Source: Nitrosopumilaceae archaeon (GTDB lineage Archaea > Thermoproteota > Nitrososphaeria > Nitrososphaerales > Nitrosopumilaceae). Taken from it: 57,921 bases of DNA. Positions 8,864 through 17,090 of this stretch are shown piece after piece. The stretch covers positions 1 to 57,921 of the forward strand of contig JANQNN010000010.1 in the NCBI GenBank assembly GCA_028279545.1, read 5' to 3'. Position 1 is the first letter of the stretch, and each line of letters opens with the position of its first letter. Position numbers and translations under genes: made by a program. Under the pieces are notes generated by a model, which searched no databases, was not told where the DNA came from, and worked only from the letters and a program-made list of their open reading frames with translations.

Positions 8864-9175
8864 CTAAGGATTAACTTCCATTTTTCCATATTTTCCTTTG
8901 GTTAAGGAAATTTCATCTCTAAATGAATTTGTATATCCATTTGTAATAACCACAGTATCTCCTGTATTTACTGCCTTTATGTCATCTCCCCAAAGAGTTA
9001 ATTTTATTTCATCATTTTCTGTTTCACCATCTGCCATTATTGCGTCGCAAACATCGATTGTACCTCCACTTTTTAGGTTGACAGTCCTTGGGTCGCCCAT
9101 ACTTTTAACAACCCCTTTGGTATTAATCCCGCTTCGCATGTTTTTAACTTGGGAAATTGGTTGATATTCTTCCAT
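8864..9175 (-). CDS. OB-fold nucleic-acid-binding protein (RPA/tRNA-anti type)
   Basis: 103 aa from the ATG at 9175 (MEEYQPISQVKNMRSG). The pattern ISQVKNMRSGINTKGVV, then GTIDVCDAIMAD, then IKLTLWGDDIKAVNTGDTVVI is typical of a single OB fold of the archaeal RPA/SSB-like class, with the LTLWGDD strand and the xNTGDxVxI loop. It probably binds single-stranded DNA or RNA. The frame extends to 9220, but the extra residues (MIFKAFNCVNYFPKY) do not belong to the fold. It stands alone, without a helicase or primase neighbour. Confidence 0.8.
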   Translation of the reverse strand: MEEYQPISQVKNMRSGINTKGVVKSMGDPRTVNLKSGGTIDVCDAIMADGETENDEIKLTLWGDDIKAVNTGDTVVITNGYTNSFRDEISLTKGKYGKMEVNP

Positions 9176-9216
9176 GTATTTTGGAAAATAATTCACACAA
9201 TTAAAAGCTTTGAAAA

Positions 9217-9426
9217 TCAATTTTTGAGGGGATTTATTAATAGTTCTAAGCGATCAATTTTTTTAAAAACTATTTTCATGTATTTTTCAAGAGAATACCA
9301 AAAATTCCCCAAATTAATTAATTTGAAAAATAGTTTTTTTATTTTTTTAATAAATTGCCTAAATAAAATTTTAGAATCCAACTCATATTCTCCTTCCAAA
9401 TAACAAGGGTAAAACTTTGAATTCAT
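9217..9426 (-). CDS. Possible small protein, 69 aa
   Basis: ATG-started minus-strand frame MNSKFYPCYLEGEYELDSK, rich in Lys, Phe, Leu and Ile. No motif recognised. It fills the gap between the tRNA-Leu gene and the OB-fold gene. An overlapping plus-strand frame (9149-9403) is less protein-like. I see no strong TATA box at the right distance, so this may be chance coding. Confidence 0.35.
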   Translation of the reverse strand: MNSKFYPCYLEGEYELDSKILFRQFIKKIKKLFFKLINLGNFWYSLEKYMKIVFKKIDRLELLINPLKN

Positions 9427-9480
9427 TTTTTCAATATCCTAATAGCAATTGAAAAATATCGGTGCTTATTTAATTTCCTT

Positions 9481-9579
9481 GCAGGGGTATCGAAGCCCGG
9501 TCAACCGAGAAGGACTCAAGATCCATAATAGGAAATCCTTTCTCTTAGGAGTTCGTGGGTTCAAATCCCACCTCCTGCA
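9481..9579 (+). tRNA. tRNA-Leu (CAA) with 14-base intron
   Basis: Class II tRNA. Acceptor GCAGGGG (9481-9487) pairs with CTCCTGC (9572-9578, one G-U), discriminator A73 at 9579. The T arm is GTGGG-TTCAAAT-CCCAC, with a long variable arm CTC-TTAG-GAG. Anticodon CAA at 9517-9519 in loop CTCAAGA, stem AAGGA/TCCTT. The stem closes only if 9521-9534 is removed, the canonical archaeal position 37/38; that segment folds as TCC-ATAATA-GGA. Mature length about 85. No CCA is encoded. Confidence 0.92.
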
Positions 9580-9678
9580 TTAAGATTTTTATTATTTTAT
9601 TCTATTGATAATTAACAAGATTTTTTCAAAATTTTTTTGCTATTTTAATAAAATGGAAATTGGAATTTTAATTTTTGA

Positions 9679-9801
9679 TTAAACCGTTATTGATTTTACC
9701 TTAGATACTGAATGATTCGAAATTTCTTTATGTAGATTTGCCAAATTTTCTTCTTTAAAAGACAGATTACACCGAAAACATTTCCAAACCTCTTCAGACA
9801 T
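9679..9801 (-). CDS. Small C2H2-like zinc-finger protein, 40 aa
   Basis: From ATG 9801 the product begins MSEEVWKCFRCNLSF and contains C-x2-C followed by two histidines (NLHKEISNHSV), a C2H2-like zinc-binding pattern. The open frame extends upstream, but MSEE gives a compact finger protein. A T/A-rich TATA-like stretch lies upstream on the minus strand. Single-finger proteins of this size are frequent in these archaea; function unknown. Confidence 0.6.
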   Translation of the reverse strand: MSEEVWKCFRCNLSFKEENLANLHKEISNHSVSKVKSITV

Positions 9802-9987
9802 GGAGTAATAAGTGCATAAATTCCTTATAAGGATGTTGAATGATTCATTCAAAATGTTACAAATCATTTGAAAAATTTCTGATTTTATGAAATTTCTTTA
9901 TAATTTGCGATCTTTTTTCCATTTCCACATGGCTAAATGTAAAAACAAGGGTTTAGAAACAAAATAACTAAATTCTAAGAGGGTAAT

Positions 9988-10608
9988 ATGGCTGATATTT
10001 TTGAAATTTTCGGGGAATTATCTTATTTTGGAATTTTTCTGGTTCTAATTGGCGTAAATGCAGCTCCAATCTTAATGCCTCCTAGTTGGCTGGTATTGAC
10101 CTCATTTTATCTACTAGACCCTAACTTAAACATCATTTTGTTAGCGGTAGTTGGTGCCACTGGAGCTACTATAGGACGTTATATTTTAAAAAAAATAAGT
10201 GGATTATTTAGAAAATTTGTAGGATCTGAACAAAAATCAAATTTGGATATAATTGGCGATTATCTTAACAATAAAAAATTTGGTTACGCTATTGCTTCCT
10301 TTCTGTTTGGTGCCACACCACTTCCAAGTAATTTTCTTTTTATAACTTATGGATTAATGCGTGCAAAAAGCATTGGTATTTACATAGGATTTTGGTTTGG
10401 AAGGGTGATTTCTTATATAATTATGATTTATTTTGGAAACGCAGTTTTAAAACCCTTCTTGGAAATTTTTGAAGATAGACTTTTAGGAATTTTACTAGTT
10501 GATGCTGCAGGAATTGTTATAATTATTTTCTTTGCTTCTATTAATTGGTCTATTTTGATTACTCAGCGAAAACTAAAATTTGTAAAACCCAAACTTTGGA
10601 GATTCTAA
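9988..10608 (+). CDS. VTT/DedA-like (SNARE-associated) membrane protein
   Basis: 206 aa with about five hydrophobic segments and short loops. The central region has the VTT-domain features: a re-entrant stretch with GATGATIGRYILKK, and later FLFGATPLPSNFLFITYGLMR, corresponding to the G-x-x-P-x-P re-entrant loop of DedA/VTT proteins. Family members act in membrane lipid flipping and proton-coupled homeostasis. It is directly followed, with no gap, by an HD-domain gene, so the two share a transcript. Substrate unknown. Confidence 0.75.
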   Translation: MADIFEIFGELSYFGIFLVLIGVNAAPILMPPSWLVLTSFYLLDPNLNIILLAVVGATGATIGRYILKKISGLFRKFVGSEQKSNLDIIGDYLNNKKFGYAIASFLFGATPLPSNFLFITYGLMRAKSIGIYIGFWFGRVISYIIMIYFGNAVLKPFLEIFEDRLLGILLVDAAGIVIIIFFASINWSILITQRKLKFVKPKLWRF

Positions 10609-11229
10609 ATGACAGTTATTGATGTTTTAAAGGAACAAGTAAAAGACAGAATGAAAAATGATGCAGCACATGACTTTAACCACATAATGAGGGTTTTCAA
10701 CAATGCTAAGAAAATTTGTAAAACTGAAAATGTAGATAAAAAACTTGTACTTAGTGCAGTTTTACTTCACGATATTGTATCATATCCAAAATCGAATAAA
10801 CGATCAAAACTTTCATCAATAAAAAGTGCTCAGGAAGCAAAAAAGATTTTAAAAAAACTAGATTTTTCTTTTGAAGAAATTGAAATTATTTCTGAAGCTA
10901 TTAAAGACCACAGTTTTTCAAGAGGAAAAACCCCAAAAACTCTTGTGGGAAAAATTCTTCAGGATGCCGATAGATTAGATGCAATTGGTGCAATTGGAGT
11001 TGCCAGAGTTTTTACAGTGGGTGGGTTTGAAAAACGACCAATATACAATCCTGTAGATCCCTATTGTACAACAAGAGATCCAGATGATTCTAAATGGACA
11101 CTTGATCATTTCTATAAAAAATTACTAATACTGGAATCTTTAATGAATACAAAATCTGCTAAAAATGAGGCTAAAAGAAGGACCAAAATAATGAAGGGTT
11201 TTTTATCAGAATTTAAAAGAGAAATTTAG
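10609..11229 (+). CDS. HD-domain phosphohydrolase
   Basis: 206 aa. Metal ligands of an HD fold are visible: AHDFNHIMRV (first His), VLLHDIVSYP (HD dyad), AIKDHSFSRG, and QDADRLDAIGAIGVARVF with the distal Asp. This arrangement matches the uncharacterised YedJ/PH-type HD hydrolases that act on nucleotides or cyclic phosphates. The ATG directly abuts the stop of the upstream VTT protein. Specific substrate not predictable. Confidence 0.82.
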   Translation: MTVIDVLKEQVKDRMKNDAAHDFNHIMRVFNNAKKICKTENVDKKLVLSAVLLHDIVSYPKSNKRSKLSSIKSAQEAKKILKKLDFSFEEIEIISEAIKDHSFSRGKTPKTLVGKILQDADRLDAIGAIGVARVFTVGGFEKRPIYNPVDPYCTTRDPDDSKWTLDHFYKKLLILESLMNTKSAKNEAKRRTKIMKGFLSEFKREI

Positions 11230-11244
11230 TTTTTTTATTTTTAA

Positions 11245-11556
11245 TTAACCATAATCTACATATCTTTTGTATCGTTTTTCCACTTCTGGATTCAAACCAT
11301 CTAAAATTTTTTGAATCTCTTCCTTTTCCCTAAATTTAATATATTTTTTAATATCTTGAAATTTTTCATCTTCTGGATATGATTCAAAAATTGGCTCCAT
11401 CATTTTAAAATAATCTATTGTTTTTTTTCTAAACTCATCTGGAGTAGGATGCTTTATCTTATTCATTCTAAACCAGATACTAGCCCAACTACAACCTAGC
11501 ACATGTGGAAGTAAATCAAAAGCCCTTTGAATTTCAAATCGTTCATCATCCCTCAT
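11245..11556 (-). CDS. Conserved hypothetical protein linked to hemB, 103 aa
   Basis: Not recognised. Start ATG at 11556 overlaps the hemB stop by 4 bases (ATGA), so it is translationally coupled to the tetrapyrrole operon. The product is helical, acidic/basic, with CSWASIWFRMNKIKHPTPDEF in the middle and no cofactor motif. The location makes a role in heme or siroheme formation possible, but this is only guilt by association. Confidence 0.65.
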   Translation of the reverse strand: MRDDERFEIQRAFDLLPHVLGCSWASIWFRMNKIKHPTPDEFRKKTIDYFKMMEPIFESYPEDEKFQDIKKYIKFREKEEIQKILDGLNPEVEKRYKRYVDYG

Positions 11557-12533
11557 GATTCTTGAAGAAATTTTGCAGCAGATTTTGCAAAATAAGTGAC
11601 TATCATATCTGCACCGGCTCTTTTAATTGAATAAAGGATTTCCTTTGTTATTTCCTTCTCATCCACCCATCCCTGTGTAGCAGCTCCTTTAACCAAAGCG
11701 TATTCTCCTGAAACACTGTAAGCTGCTACTGGAATATTGAATCGCCTTCTAGTTTCTGCAATCAAATCTAAATACGATAAAGCAGGCTTTATCATTACAA
11801 TATCTACTCCTTCATTAATGTCAGTTTCAACTTCTCTAATTGCTTCGCGCGCATTAGTATATGGAACTTGGTAGGTTTTTCGATCTCCAAATTTTGGAGC
11901 ACATTCTGCAGCATCTCTAAAAGGTGAATAAAATGAAGAGCGATGTTTTGCTGAATGTGACATAATAGATACATCTGAAAATCCTTCATCATCCAAAGCT
12001 TTCCTTATTGCTTTTACTTGACCGTCCATCATTGCAGATGGGGAAACAGTATCAATTCCTGCTTTTGCTTGACTAATTGCTATTTTTGATAAGGTCTCTA
12101 TACTTGAATCATTTTCTATTTTTTCTCCTTGAATAATTCCACAATGGCCCGATGATGTGTATTGACATAAGCAAACGTCTGCCATAATTACCATCTTGTC
12201 TCCAAAATTTTTTCTAATTTGAGATATGGCTTTTTGAACAATACCATTTTCATCAAATGCAGACGATCCTAAATCATCTTTTTTGGTTGGAATTCCAAAT
12301 AACATTATTGCAGGTATATTCAAATCTGAAATTGTTCCAACCTCATCATTTATGTCATCTAAGGGCAGTCTTTCAATTTCTGACATTGATTCAACTTTAA
12401 CTCTAGTTTTTAGATCTTCTTGAACAAATACTGGACAAATCAAATCACTAGGATTTAGAGTTGTTTCTTGGACAAGTTCTCTAAATTTTTCTGATGTCCT
12501 TAATCTCCGAAGTCTTTTTGAAGGAAATGACAT
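11553..12533 (-). CDS. hemB: Porphobilinogen synthase (delta-aminolevulinate dehydratase)
   Basis: Condenses two 5-aminolevulinate molecules to porphobilinogen (326 aa, family length). The cysteine-rich zinc site is seen as C121, C123 and C131 in DVCLCQYTSSGHCG, so it is a Zn-type enzyme. The Schiff-base lysines lie in SAKHRSSFYSPFRDA and MIKPALSYLD. The N-terminus FPSKRLRRLRTSEKFRELV is typical. It follows hemA by 35 bases on the same strand. Confidence 0.96.
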   Translation of the reverse strand: MSFPSKRLRRLRTSEKFRELVQETTLNPSDLICPVFVQEDLKTRVKVESMSEIERLPLDDINDEVGTISDLNIPAIMLFGIPTKKDDLGSSAFDENGIVQKAISQIRKNFGDKMVIMADVCLCQYTSSGHCGIIQGEKIENDSSIETLSKIAISQAKAGIDTVSPSAMMDGQVKAIRKALDDEGFSDVSIMSHSAKHRSSFYSPFRDAAECAPKFGDRKTYQVPYTNAREAIREVETDINEGVDIVMIKPALSYLDLIAETRRRFNIPVAAYSVSGEYALVKGAATQGWVDEKEITKEILYSIKRAGADMIVTYFAKSAAKFLQES

Positions 12534-12568
12534 ATCAAAATTTTAGGGGAGTAAAATATAACCCTAAT

Positions 12569-13837
12569 CTATTCTTTTTTAGTTTTATTATAGTCAAAAA
12601 GCTTTCCTGCAGCCTCTAGTAAATTTGGTTTTCCTTGTTCTGAGGCTTTTCTAATATTATTCATTGGTGTAGAAACAATACTCTCGACTACAGCTTTTGT
12701 TAATTCATCAATAATTTTGATTTTTTCTTCATCTTTTTCATTTAACATAGAAAGCGCCTTTTCAAGTTCTTTTTGTCGAAGAGAATCTATATTTCTGAAA
12801 ACGTCTTTTACAAGTGGTTCTGCGTCTAATCTTTTCATGGATGCCTCTAATACCGTAACTTCTTCGTTAATTATATTTTCAACTGTTTTTACCTTGTTTA
12901 ACCTTGCATTCATGTTCTTTTCAACCATCTCTGCAATCTGATCAAGATTCATTAATTTTATGCCCCCAATTGTTGCAACTTTTTCATCTACTGTTCTAGG
13001 ATTTGATAAATCCAAAATCATCATACCATTCTTTCTTTTACCAACGGCTTTTTCAATTCTATCAAATGTAACTAGAAAATATGGGGCAGTTGTGGCCACA
13101 AATAACACGTCATACTTTTCAAAACTAGATAGCACGTTTTCAAATTTTTCGGGGTTTCCCCCCATTGCATCACAAAAATTTTGAGATCTCTCAAGAGTTC
13201 TGCTTGTAACCGTAAAGTCATACCCTCTTCTTTGAAGTGATTTTGCAACTAAAGTTGATACTTCGCCAGTACCAATCACCAATATTTTTTTAAATTTTAA
13301 CTCGTCAACATTTTCTTCTGCTAATTTTACTGCCATTGAACCTACTGATATTCCCCCTTGACTTATTCCACTAGAATTTCTTATTCTTGTACCAATGCGA
13401 ATTGCTTTATCAAAAAGAGTATTGAGGTGTTTACCTGATGCCTTTGTGTTTCTAGCAGATGAAATGGAATTTTTTATTTGTCCTAGAATTTGTTCTTCTC
13501 CAATAACCATTGAATCTAAACCAGAAGTCAGTTTTAACAAATGTTGAAAGGCTTTATCGTTTTCATCAATTTGTAGATTTTCATCAAATAATTCTTCATC
13601 CAAACCTGCCAAAGAGGCCCATGTTTTCTTTATTTTATTTTGATCAAAATTTTTAGATTTTGCAAATAATTCTATTCTGTTACAAGTTTGAATGATTACA
13701 CATTCATCAAGCTCAGAGTTTTCTTTAAACTGGGAATAAGCTCTCTGAATATCTTTGATAGTAAATTTTTCTAAAATATGAATTGGAGAATTACGAAAGG
13801 TAACACGTGCGTTTATTATTTTTTGATTCATTTCCAT
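12569..13837 (-). CDS. hemA: Glutamyl-tRNA reductase
   Basis: First committed step of C5-pathway tetrapyrrole synthesis: reduces Glu-tRNA(Glu) to glutamate-1-semialdehyde (422 aa). Catalytic cysteine C52 in IIQTCNRIELFA. Later landmarks: LTSGLDSMVIGEEQILGQIK, the NADPH site VIGTGEVSTLVAKSL, DLSNPRTVD and the C-terminal dimerisation helix. It overlaps the end of the upstream precorrin-2 dehydrogenase gene by 10 bases, so the order of transcription is sirC-hemA-hemB-hypothetical. HemL and hemC/D are not in the window. Confidence 0.96.
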   Translation of the reverse strand: MEMNQKIINARVTFRNSPIHILEKFTIKDIQRAYSQFKENSELDECVIIQTCNRIELFAKSKNFDQNKIKKTWASLAGLDEELFDENLQIDENDKAFQHLLKLTSGLDSMVIGEEQILGQIKNSISSARNTKASGKHLNTLFDKAIRIGTRIRNSSGISQGGISVGSMAVKLAEENVDELKFKKILVIGTGEVSTLVAKSLQRRGYDFTVTSRTLERSQNFCDAMGGNPEKFENVLSSFEKYDVLFVATTAPYFLVTFDRIEKAVGKRKNGMMILDLSNPRTVDEKVATIGGIKLMNLDQIAEMVEKNMNARLNKVKTVENIINEEVTVLEASMKRLDAEPLVKDVFRNIDSLRQKELEKALSMLNEKDEEKIKIIDELTKAVVESIVSTPMNNIRKASEQGKPNLLEAAGKLFDYNKTKKE

Positions 13838-14481
13838 TTACTCAACACTGCTACAACACGGTTTTCAGCCTTTTCTGACTCTCCTTCTTTTATTAACTGT
13901 TTAATCTTGTTATCATTCATGATACTTTTTAGGAAGGCTTTTCTTTGAATTTGAGAACCTATTTTCTTTTTAGCGAGGGTTCTTGCGATCTCTTGGATTT
14001 TAATTTGACAGGTATCTTCTTTGGTAATTGATTGTTTTAAAAAAATCTCAATTTGCTCTTTAATCTTTTTTGACATAGCTGGGCTTTTTCCACCTGTAAA
14101 TACAGCAATTTGTATTAAATTCTCAAAATCTATTATTGCGGGATTTGAAAAATCACTGGTTTTGGAACTGTCAGAACTATATGCTAAAATTCCTTTATTT
14201 TTCGCATTTTTGATTATTGCTTGGTTTAATTTTATGTCATCAGTTGTTGTAATTATCAGAAAAGGTCTTTCCTTTGATAAGAAATTTGCATTTTTCAGTT
14301 TTTGATTTTTATAAACAATTTTTTTCTTTTTTACCAGGCTTTCTATGGGCTTTGATATTTTATCACTGATTAAGGTAATTTCACATTTCTGATTTAATAC
14401 GGAATTAATTCTTTTTAGAGCCTCTCTTCCTCCTCCAACAATAACGATTTTTTTGCCCTCTAAATTTAGATTAATTATCAA
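13828..14481 (-). CDS. Precorrin-2 dehydrogenase / sirohydrochlorin-forming enzyme
   Basis: 217 aa, similar to the N-terminal part of CysG/Met8 (SirC). The Rossmann nucleotide site is KKIVIVGGGREALKRINSVL at residues 10-29. Mid-protein landmarks are ITTTDDIKLNQAIIKNAKNKG and IQIAVFTGGKSPAMSKKIKEQIE, the sirohydrochlorin-binding part. It oxidises precorrin-2 to sirohydrochlorin and may also chelate iron as Met8 does. First gene of the operon, divergent from the siroheme decarboxylase gene with an 85-base intergenic region. Confidence 0.9.
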   Translation of the reverse strand: MIINLNLEGKKIVIVGGGREALKRINSVLNQKCEITLISDKISKPIESLVKKKKIVYKNQKLKNANFLSKERPFLIITTTDDIKLNQAIIKNAKNKGILAYSSDSSKTSDFSNPAIIDFENLIQIAVFTGGKSPAMSKKIKEQIEIFLKQSITKEDTCQIKIQEIARTLAKKKIGSQIQRKAFLKSIMNDNKIKQLIKEGESEKAENRVVAVLSKWK

Positions 14482-14566
14482 CGATCAAAGACTAGGAAAA
14501 TTCTATTTATAGATTTTAAATTAATGCGTAAATATCTAGCTACATTTTTAATTGAAAAGAAAATTT

Positions 14567-15601
14567 ATGGAAAATATGGTATCAATGAATGAATTAGATA
14601 AAGAACTATTAAATGAAATTCAATGGACATTTCCACTTGTTACCAGACCCTTTGATGCAATCGCAAAAAAATTTGATACAAGCTCTGAGATTGTTAAGGA
14701 GCGATTGAATAATCTAAAAGAAACAGGTGTGTTAAGACAACTAAGTGCAATTTTTGATACAAGAAAGCTAGGATATACAAGTTCACTAGTTGCAATGGAA
14801 ATTGAACCTGAGCAATTAGAATATGTGGCAAATCAAATTAATCGTCATCCAGGTGTGAGTCATAATTATGAACGTGATCATCAATTTAATCTCTGGTTTA
14901 CTTTGGCAGTTCCTCCCGGGTCAGATTTAAAATCAGAAGTAAACAAATTCAAGGTCTTAAAAGGAATTAAAAAAATTAGAATGCTTCCCACCTTACAACT
15001 TTTCAAAATTGGAGTAAAACTTGACATGGTGGAAGATAAGAAACATGATGTTAAACCATCAGAGGAAAAAAAAGAAATTAGAAATGTAAATTTTGAACCA
15101 ACAGAACAAGACAAGGATTTTATCCGAGAACTCCAAAAAGATATGGAAATTATTGATGAGCCTTTTGTAAAGGCTGCAAAAAACCTTGGAATTACAGAAC
15201 AAGAATTATTTGAAAAGATGAATCATTTTCAAGATATTGGCGTAATGAGACGATTTGCAGCAATTTTAAGACATAGACAGGTTGGTTTTACAGCAAATGG
15301 AATGATTGTTTGGAAGGTTCCGACAAATAGAATTTCTGAAGTTGGAGAAAAATTGGGTTCTTTCCCTCAAGTTAGCCATTGTTATGAAAGGCCTACTTAT
15401 CCAGATTGGCCTTACAATGTTTTTTCAATGATTCATTGTAAAACGCACGATGAGGCAAATGAAATGGCAAGGACTATTCAAGGGCAAATTAATGTGGATG
15501 ATTATAAAATTCTCTTTAGCTCTCGTGAATTTAAAAAAACACGTGTAGAATATTTTGTAGAAAATTCCTTTAGTTTAGAAGAGACTATTCCTGCATCTTA
15601 G
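14567..15601 (+). CDS. Fused siroheme decarboxylase (AhbA-AhbB-like)
   Basis: 344 aa from ATG 14567 (TTG 14552 also in frame). It has two tandem HTH + Lrp-like (RAM) halves, about residues 8-150 and 175-340. The first half has GVSHNYERDHQFNLWFTLAV (H99) and the second has VSHCYERPTYPDWPYNVFSMIH (H271). These are AhbA/AhbB signatures, not those of amino-acid-sensing Lrp regulators. Ahb proteins decarboxylate siroheme to 12,18-didecarboxysiroheme in the alternative heme route. It is divergent from sirC-hemA-hemB. Databases often label such proteins as AsnC regulators. Confidence 0.85.
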   Translation: MENMVSMNELDKELLNEIQWTFPLVTRPFDAIAKKFDTSSEIVKERLNNLKETGVLRQLSAIFDTRKLGYTSSLVAMEIEPEQLEYVANQINRHPGVSHNYERDHQFNLWFTLAVPPGSDLKSEVNKFKVLKGIKKIRMLPTLQLFKIGVKLDMVEDKKHDVKPSEEKKEIRNVNFEPTEQDKDFIRELQKDMEIIDEPFVKAAKNLGITEQELFEKMNHFQDIGVMRRFAAILRHRQVGFTANGMIVWKVPTNRISEVGEKLGSFPQVSHCYERPTYPDWPYNVFSMIHCKTHDEANEMARTIQGQINVDDYKILFSSREFKKTRVEYFVENSFSLEETIPAS

Positions 15602-15933
15602 AATTCATTTTCGTCGTGCCCTACTACATGAATTGTACAAAAATATTCGTCATTCATGTTACAATAGAACTCTGATTTTTCTTTACAGATTTTACAAGGT
15701 GGTTTAACATCAAGGTCTGACAATCTGATGTGATAATTCTTGCTTCTTGGAGTTATGGTTGAATTTTTGTAAATTCTAGTAAAATTAGAAAAATAACTTC
15801 TTTCTATCTGTGATAATTCTTCTGCTCTTTTTATCTTCTTGATTATTGCTTCCCATTTTCTATACTCTCCAATTTGAGCTAGTTTCATACGCTCAATAAT
15901 TTCTAGAGTTTTTTTATCAATAGGTTTTGTCAT
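15598..15933 (-). CDS. Hypothetical zinc-binding protein, 111 aa
   Basis: From ATG 15933 (MTKPIDKKTLEIIERMK). The N-terminal two thirds are helical and basic; the C-terminus holds CKICKEKSEFYCNMNDEYFC followed by HVVGHDENE, a Cys/His cluster fitting a zinc-binding B-box-like or ribbon fold. An upstream extension to 15981 overlaps the aldo/keto reductase end and is not preferred. It overlaps the siroheme decarboxylase stop by 4 bases in convergent orientation. Function unknown. Confidence 0.65.
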   Translation of the reverse strand: MTKPIDKKTLEIIERMKLAQIGEYRKWEAIIKKIKRAEELSQIERSYFSNFTRIYKNSTITPRSKNYHIRLSDLDVKPPCKICKEKSEFYCNMNDEYFCTIHVVGHDENEF

Positions 15934-15938
15934 TAAAT

Positions 15939-16937
15939 TTAATTTGCTTGAGGTGTTGCCTTTAGTTCGTATGAAGGCCATGTATTATACAACTCGTCAA
16001 TTTCCTTCATGTCTGAATTTGGAATATATTTTCCATTGGCCATTTCTGCGTAATTAATAATTTCTTCCTCACTTACAACTGTTGGTAATACAGAGGCAAA
16101 TCCTTTTTTTGTCATAATAAACTTCATTGCCAATTCTGTAATTGTTAAATCATTTCTCTGAGCAATGGGTCTAAGCTGCTCTACTTTTTCTAATGATGCT
16201 TTAATCCATTCTCCTTTTCTTACTGATCTGTGGTCTTTTTCATCAATCTTAGTATCTGCATTTACTTTTCCCGTTAAAATTCCAGAAGCTTCTGGCACTC
16301 TAACTAAAATTCCAACATCTTTTTCTGTAGCTCTTTTCATCAATTCATTTCCTGGAGTTTGTTCTAAGATATTGTAAACTGTTTGCACGGCACTAAGATT
16401 TGGTCTTTCCATTGCCTCCATTCCTTCTTGTGTCCATCCAATTGCAGGACCTAAAGCCACCTGATAAGTCTTAATGGTTTCATCTGCGATGAGGCTATCA
16501 AGCACATTAAAAATGGAATCGTCCCTAATGTTTACAAGTTTTGGATTATGTAACCCATACATATCAAGATGATCTGTTTGTAACCTTTCTAGACTATTTC
16601 TTAAAGCTCTTCGTGTAAAATCTTCATCAAATTTCTGAGGAAGTTCACTGTGTCCTATCTGATCAACTCCTTCAAAATCATAACCATATTTTGTAGAAAT
16701 TACAATCTCATCTCTCATATCTTTAAAAACTTCTCCAATTAGTTTCTCGCTTTTTCCTTTTCCATACATATCTCCCGTTTCAAAAAAGTTTATTCCTACA
16801 TCATATGCTTTTTTTAACATTCGTTTTGCTTCATCTTCTTCTATTTTTTTTCCCCACCAATCAAGGGCTATAGCCCACGCTCCAAAACCTAATTCTGATA
16901 CTTTGATGTCTGTTTTTCCAAGTTTATTGTAATTCAA
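15939..16937 (-). CDS. Aldo/keto reductase
   Basis: 332-aa TIM-barrel NAD(P)H-dependent oxidoreductase. The catalytic tetrad is visible: Asp and Tyr in FETGDMYGKGKSE, Lys in ISTKYGYDF, His in MYGLHNPK. N-terminal MNYNKLGKTDIKVSELGFGAWAI is typical of the YajO/AKR11-like group. The substrate is not predictable. It lies between two tetrapyrrole-related genes and 5 bases upstream of the zinc protein, with which it is likely cotranscribed. Confidence 0.9.
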   Translation of the reverse strand: MNYNKLGKTDIKVSELGFGAWAIALDWWGKKIEEDEAKRMLKKAYDVGINFFETGDMYGKGKSEKLIGEVFKDMRDEIVISTKYGYDFEGVDQIGHSELPQKFDEDFTRRALRNSLERLQTDHLDMYGLHNPKLVNIRDDSIFNVLDSLIADETIKTYQVALGPAIGWTQEGMEAMERPNLSAVQTVYNILEQTPGNELMKRATEKDVGILVRVPEASGILTGKVNADTKIDEKDHRSVRKGEWIKASLEKVEQLRPIAQRNDLTITELAMKFIMTKKGFASVLPTVVSEEEIINYAEMANGKYIPNSDMKEIDELYNTWPSYELKATPQAN

Positions 16938-17090
16938 TTTTATACCTACTTTTTTTTGATTTTATATTTTTACTCTACTAAAAAAATTTCATCATTTATG
17001 TTTATCCAAGATTTGCAAATATGATATTGGTATTTTAAAGAAATTTCTGTTTTAGATTTTGTATTTGGGCAAATATTGTATGAAATAACT

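Noticed and set aside
9149-9403. Plus-strand 84-aa frame opposite the OB-fold gene
   Set aside because: It overlaps the start of the well-supported OB-fold gene and has no motif; Phe/Ile/Lys richness reflects AT-rich DNA.
14567-15601. Lrp/AsnC transcription regulator
   Set aside because: Both halves carry the siroheme decarboxylase signatures, and the gene is divergent from sirC-hemA-hemB.
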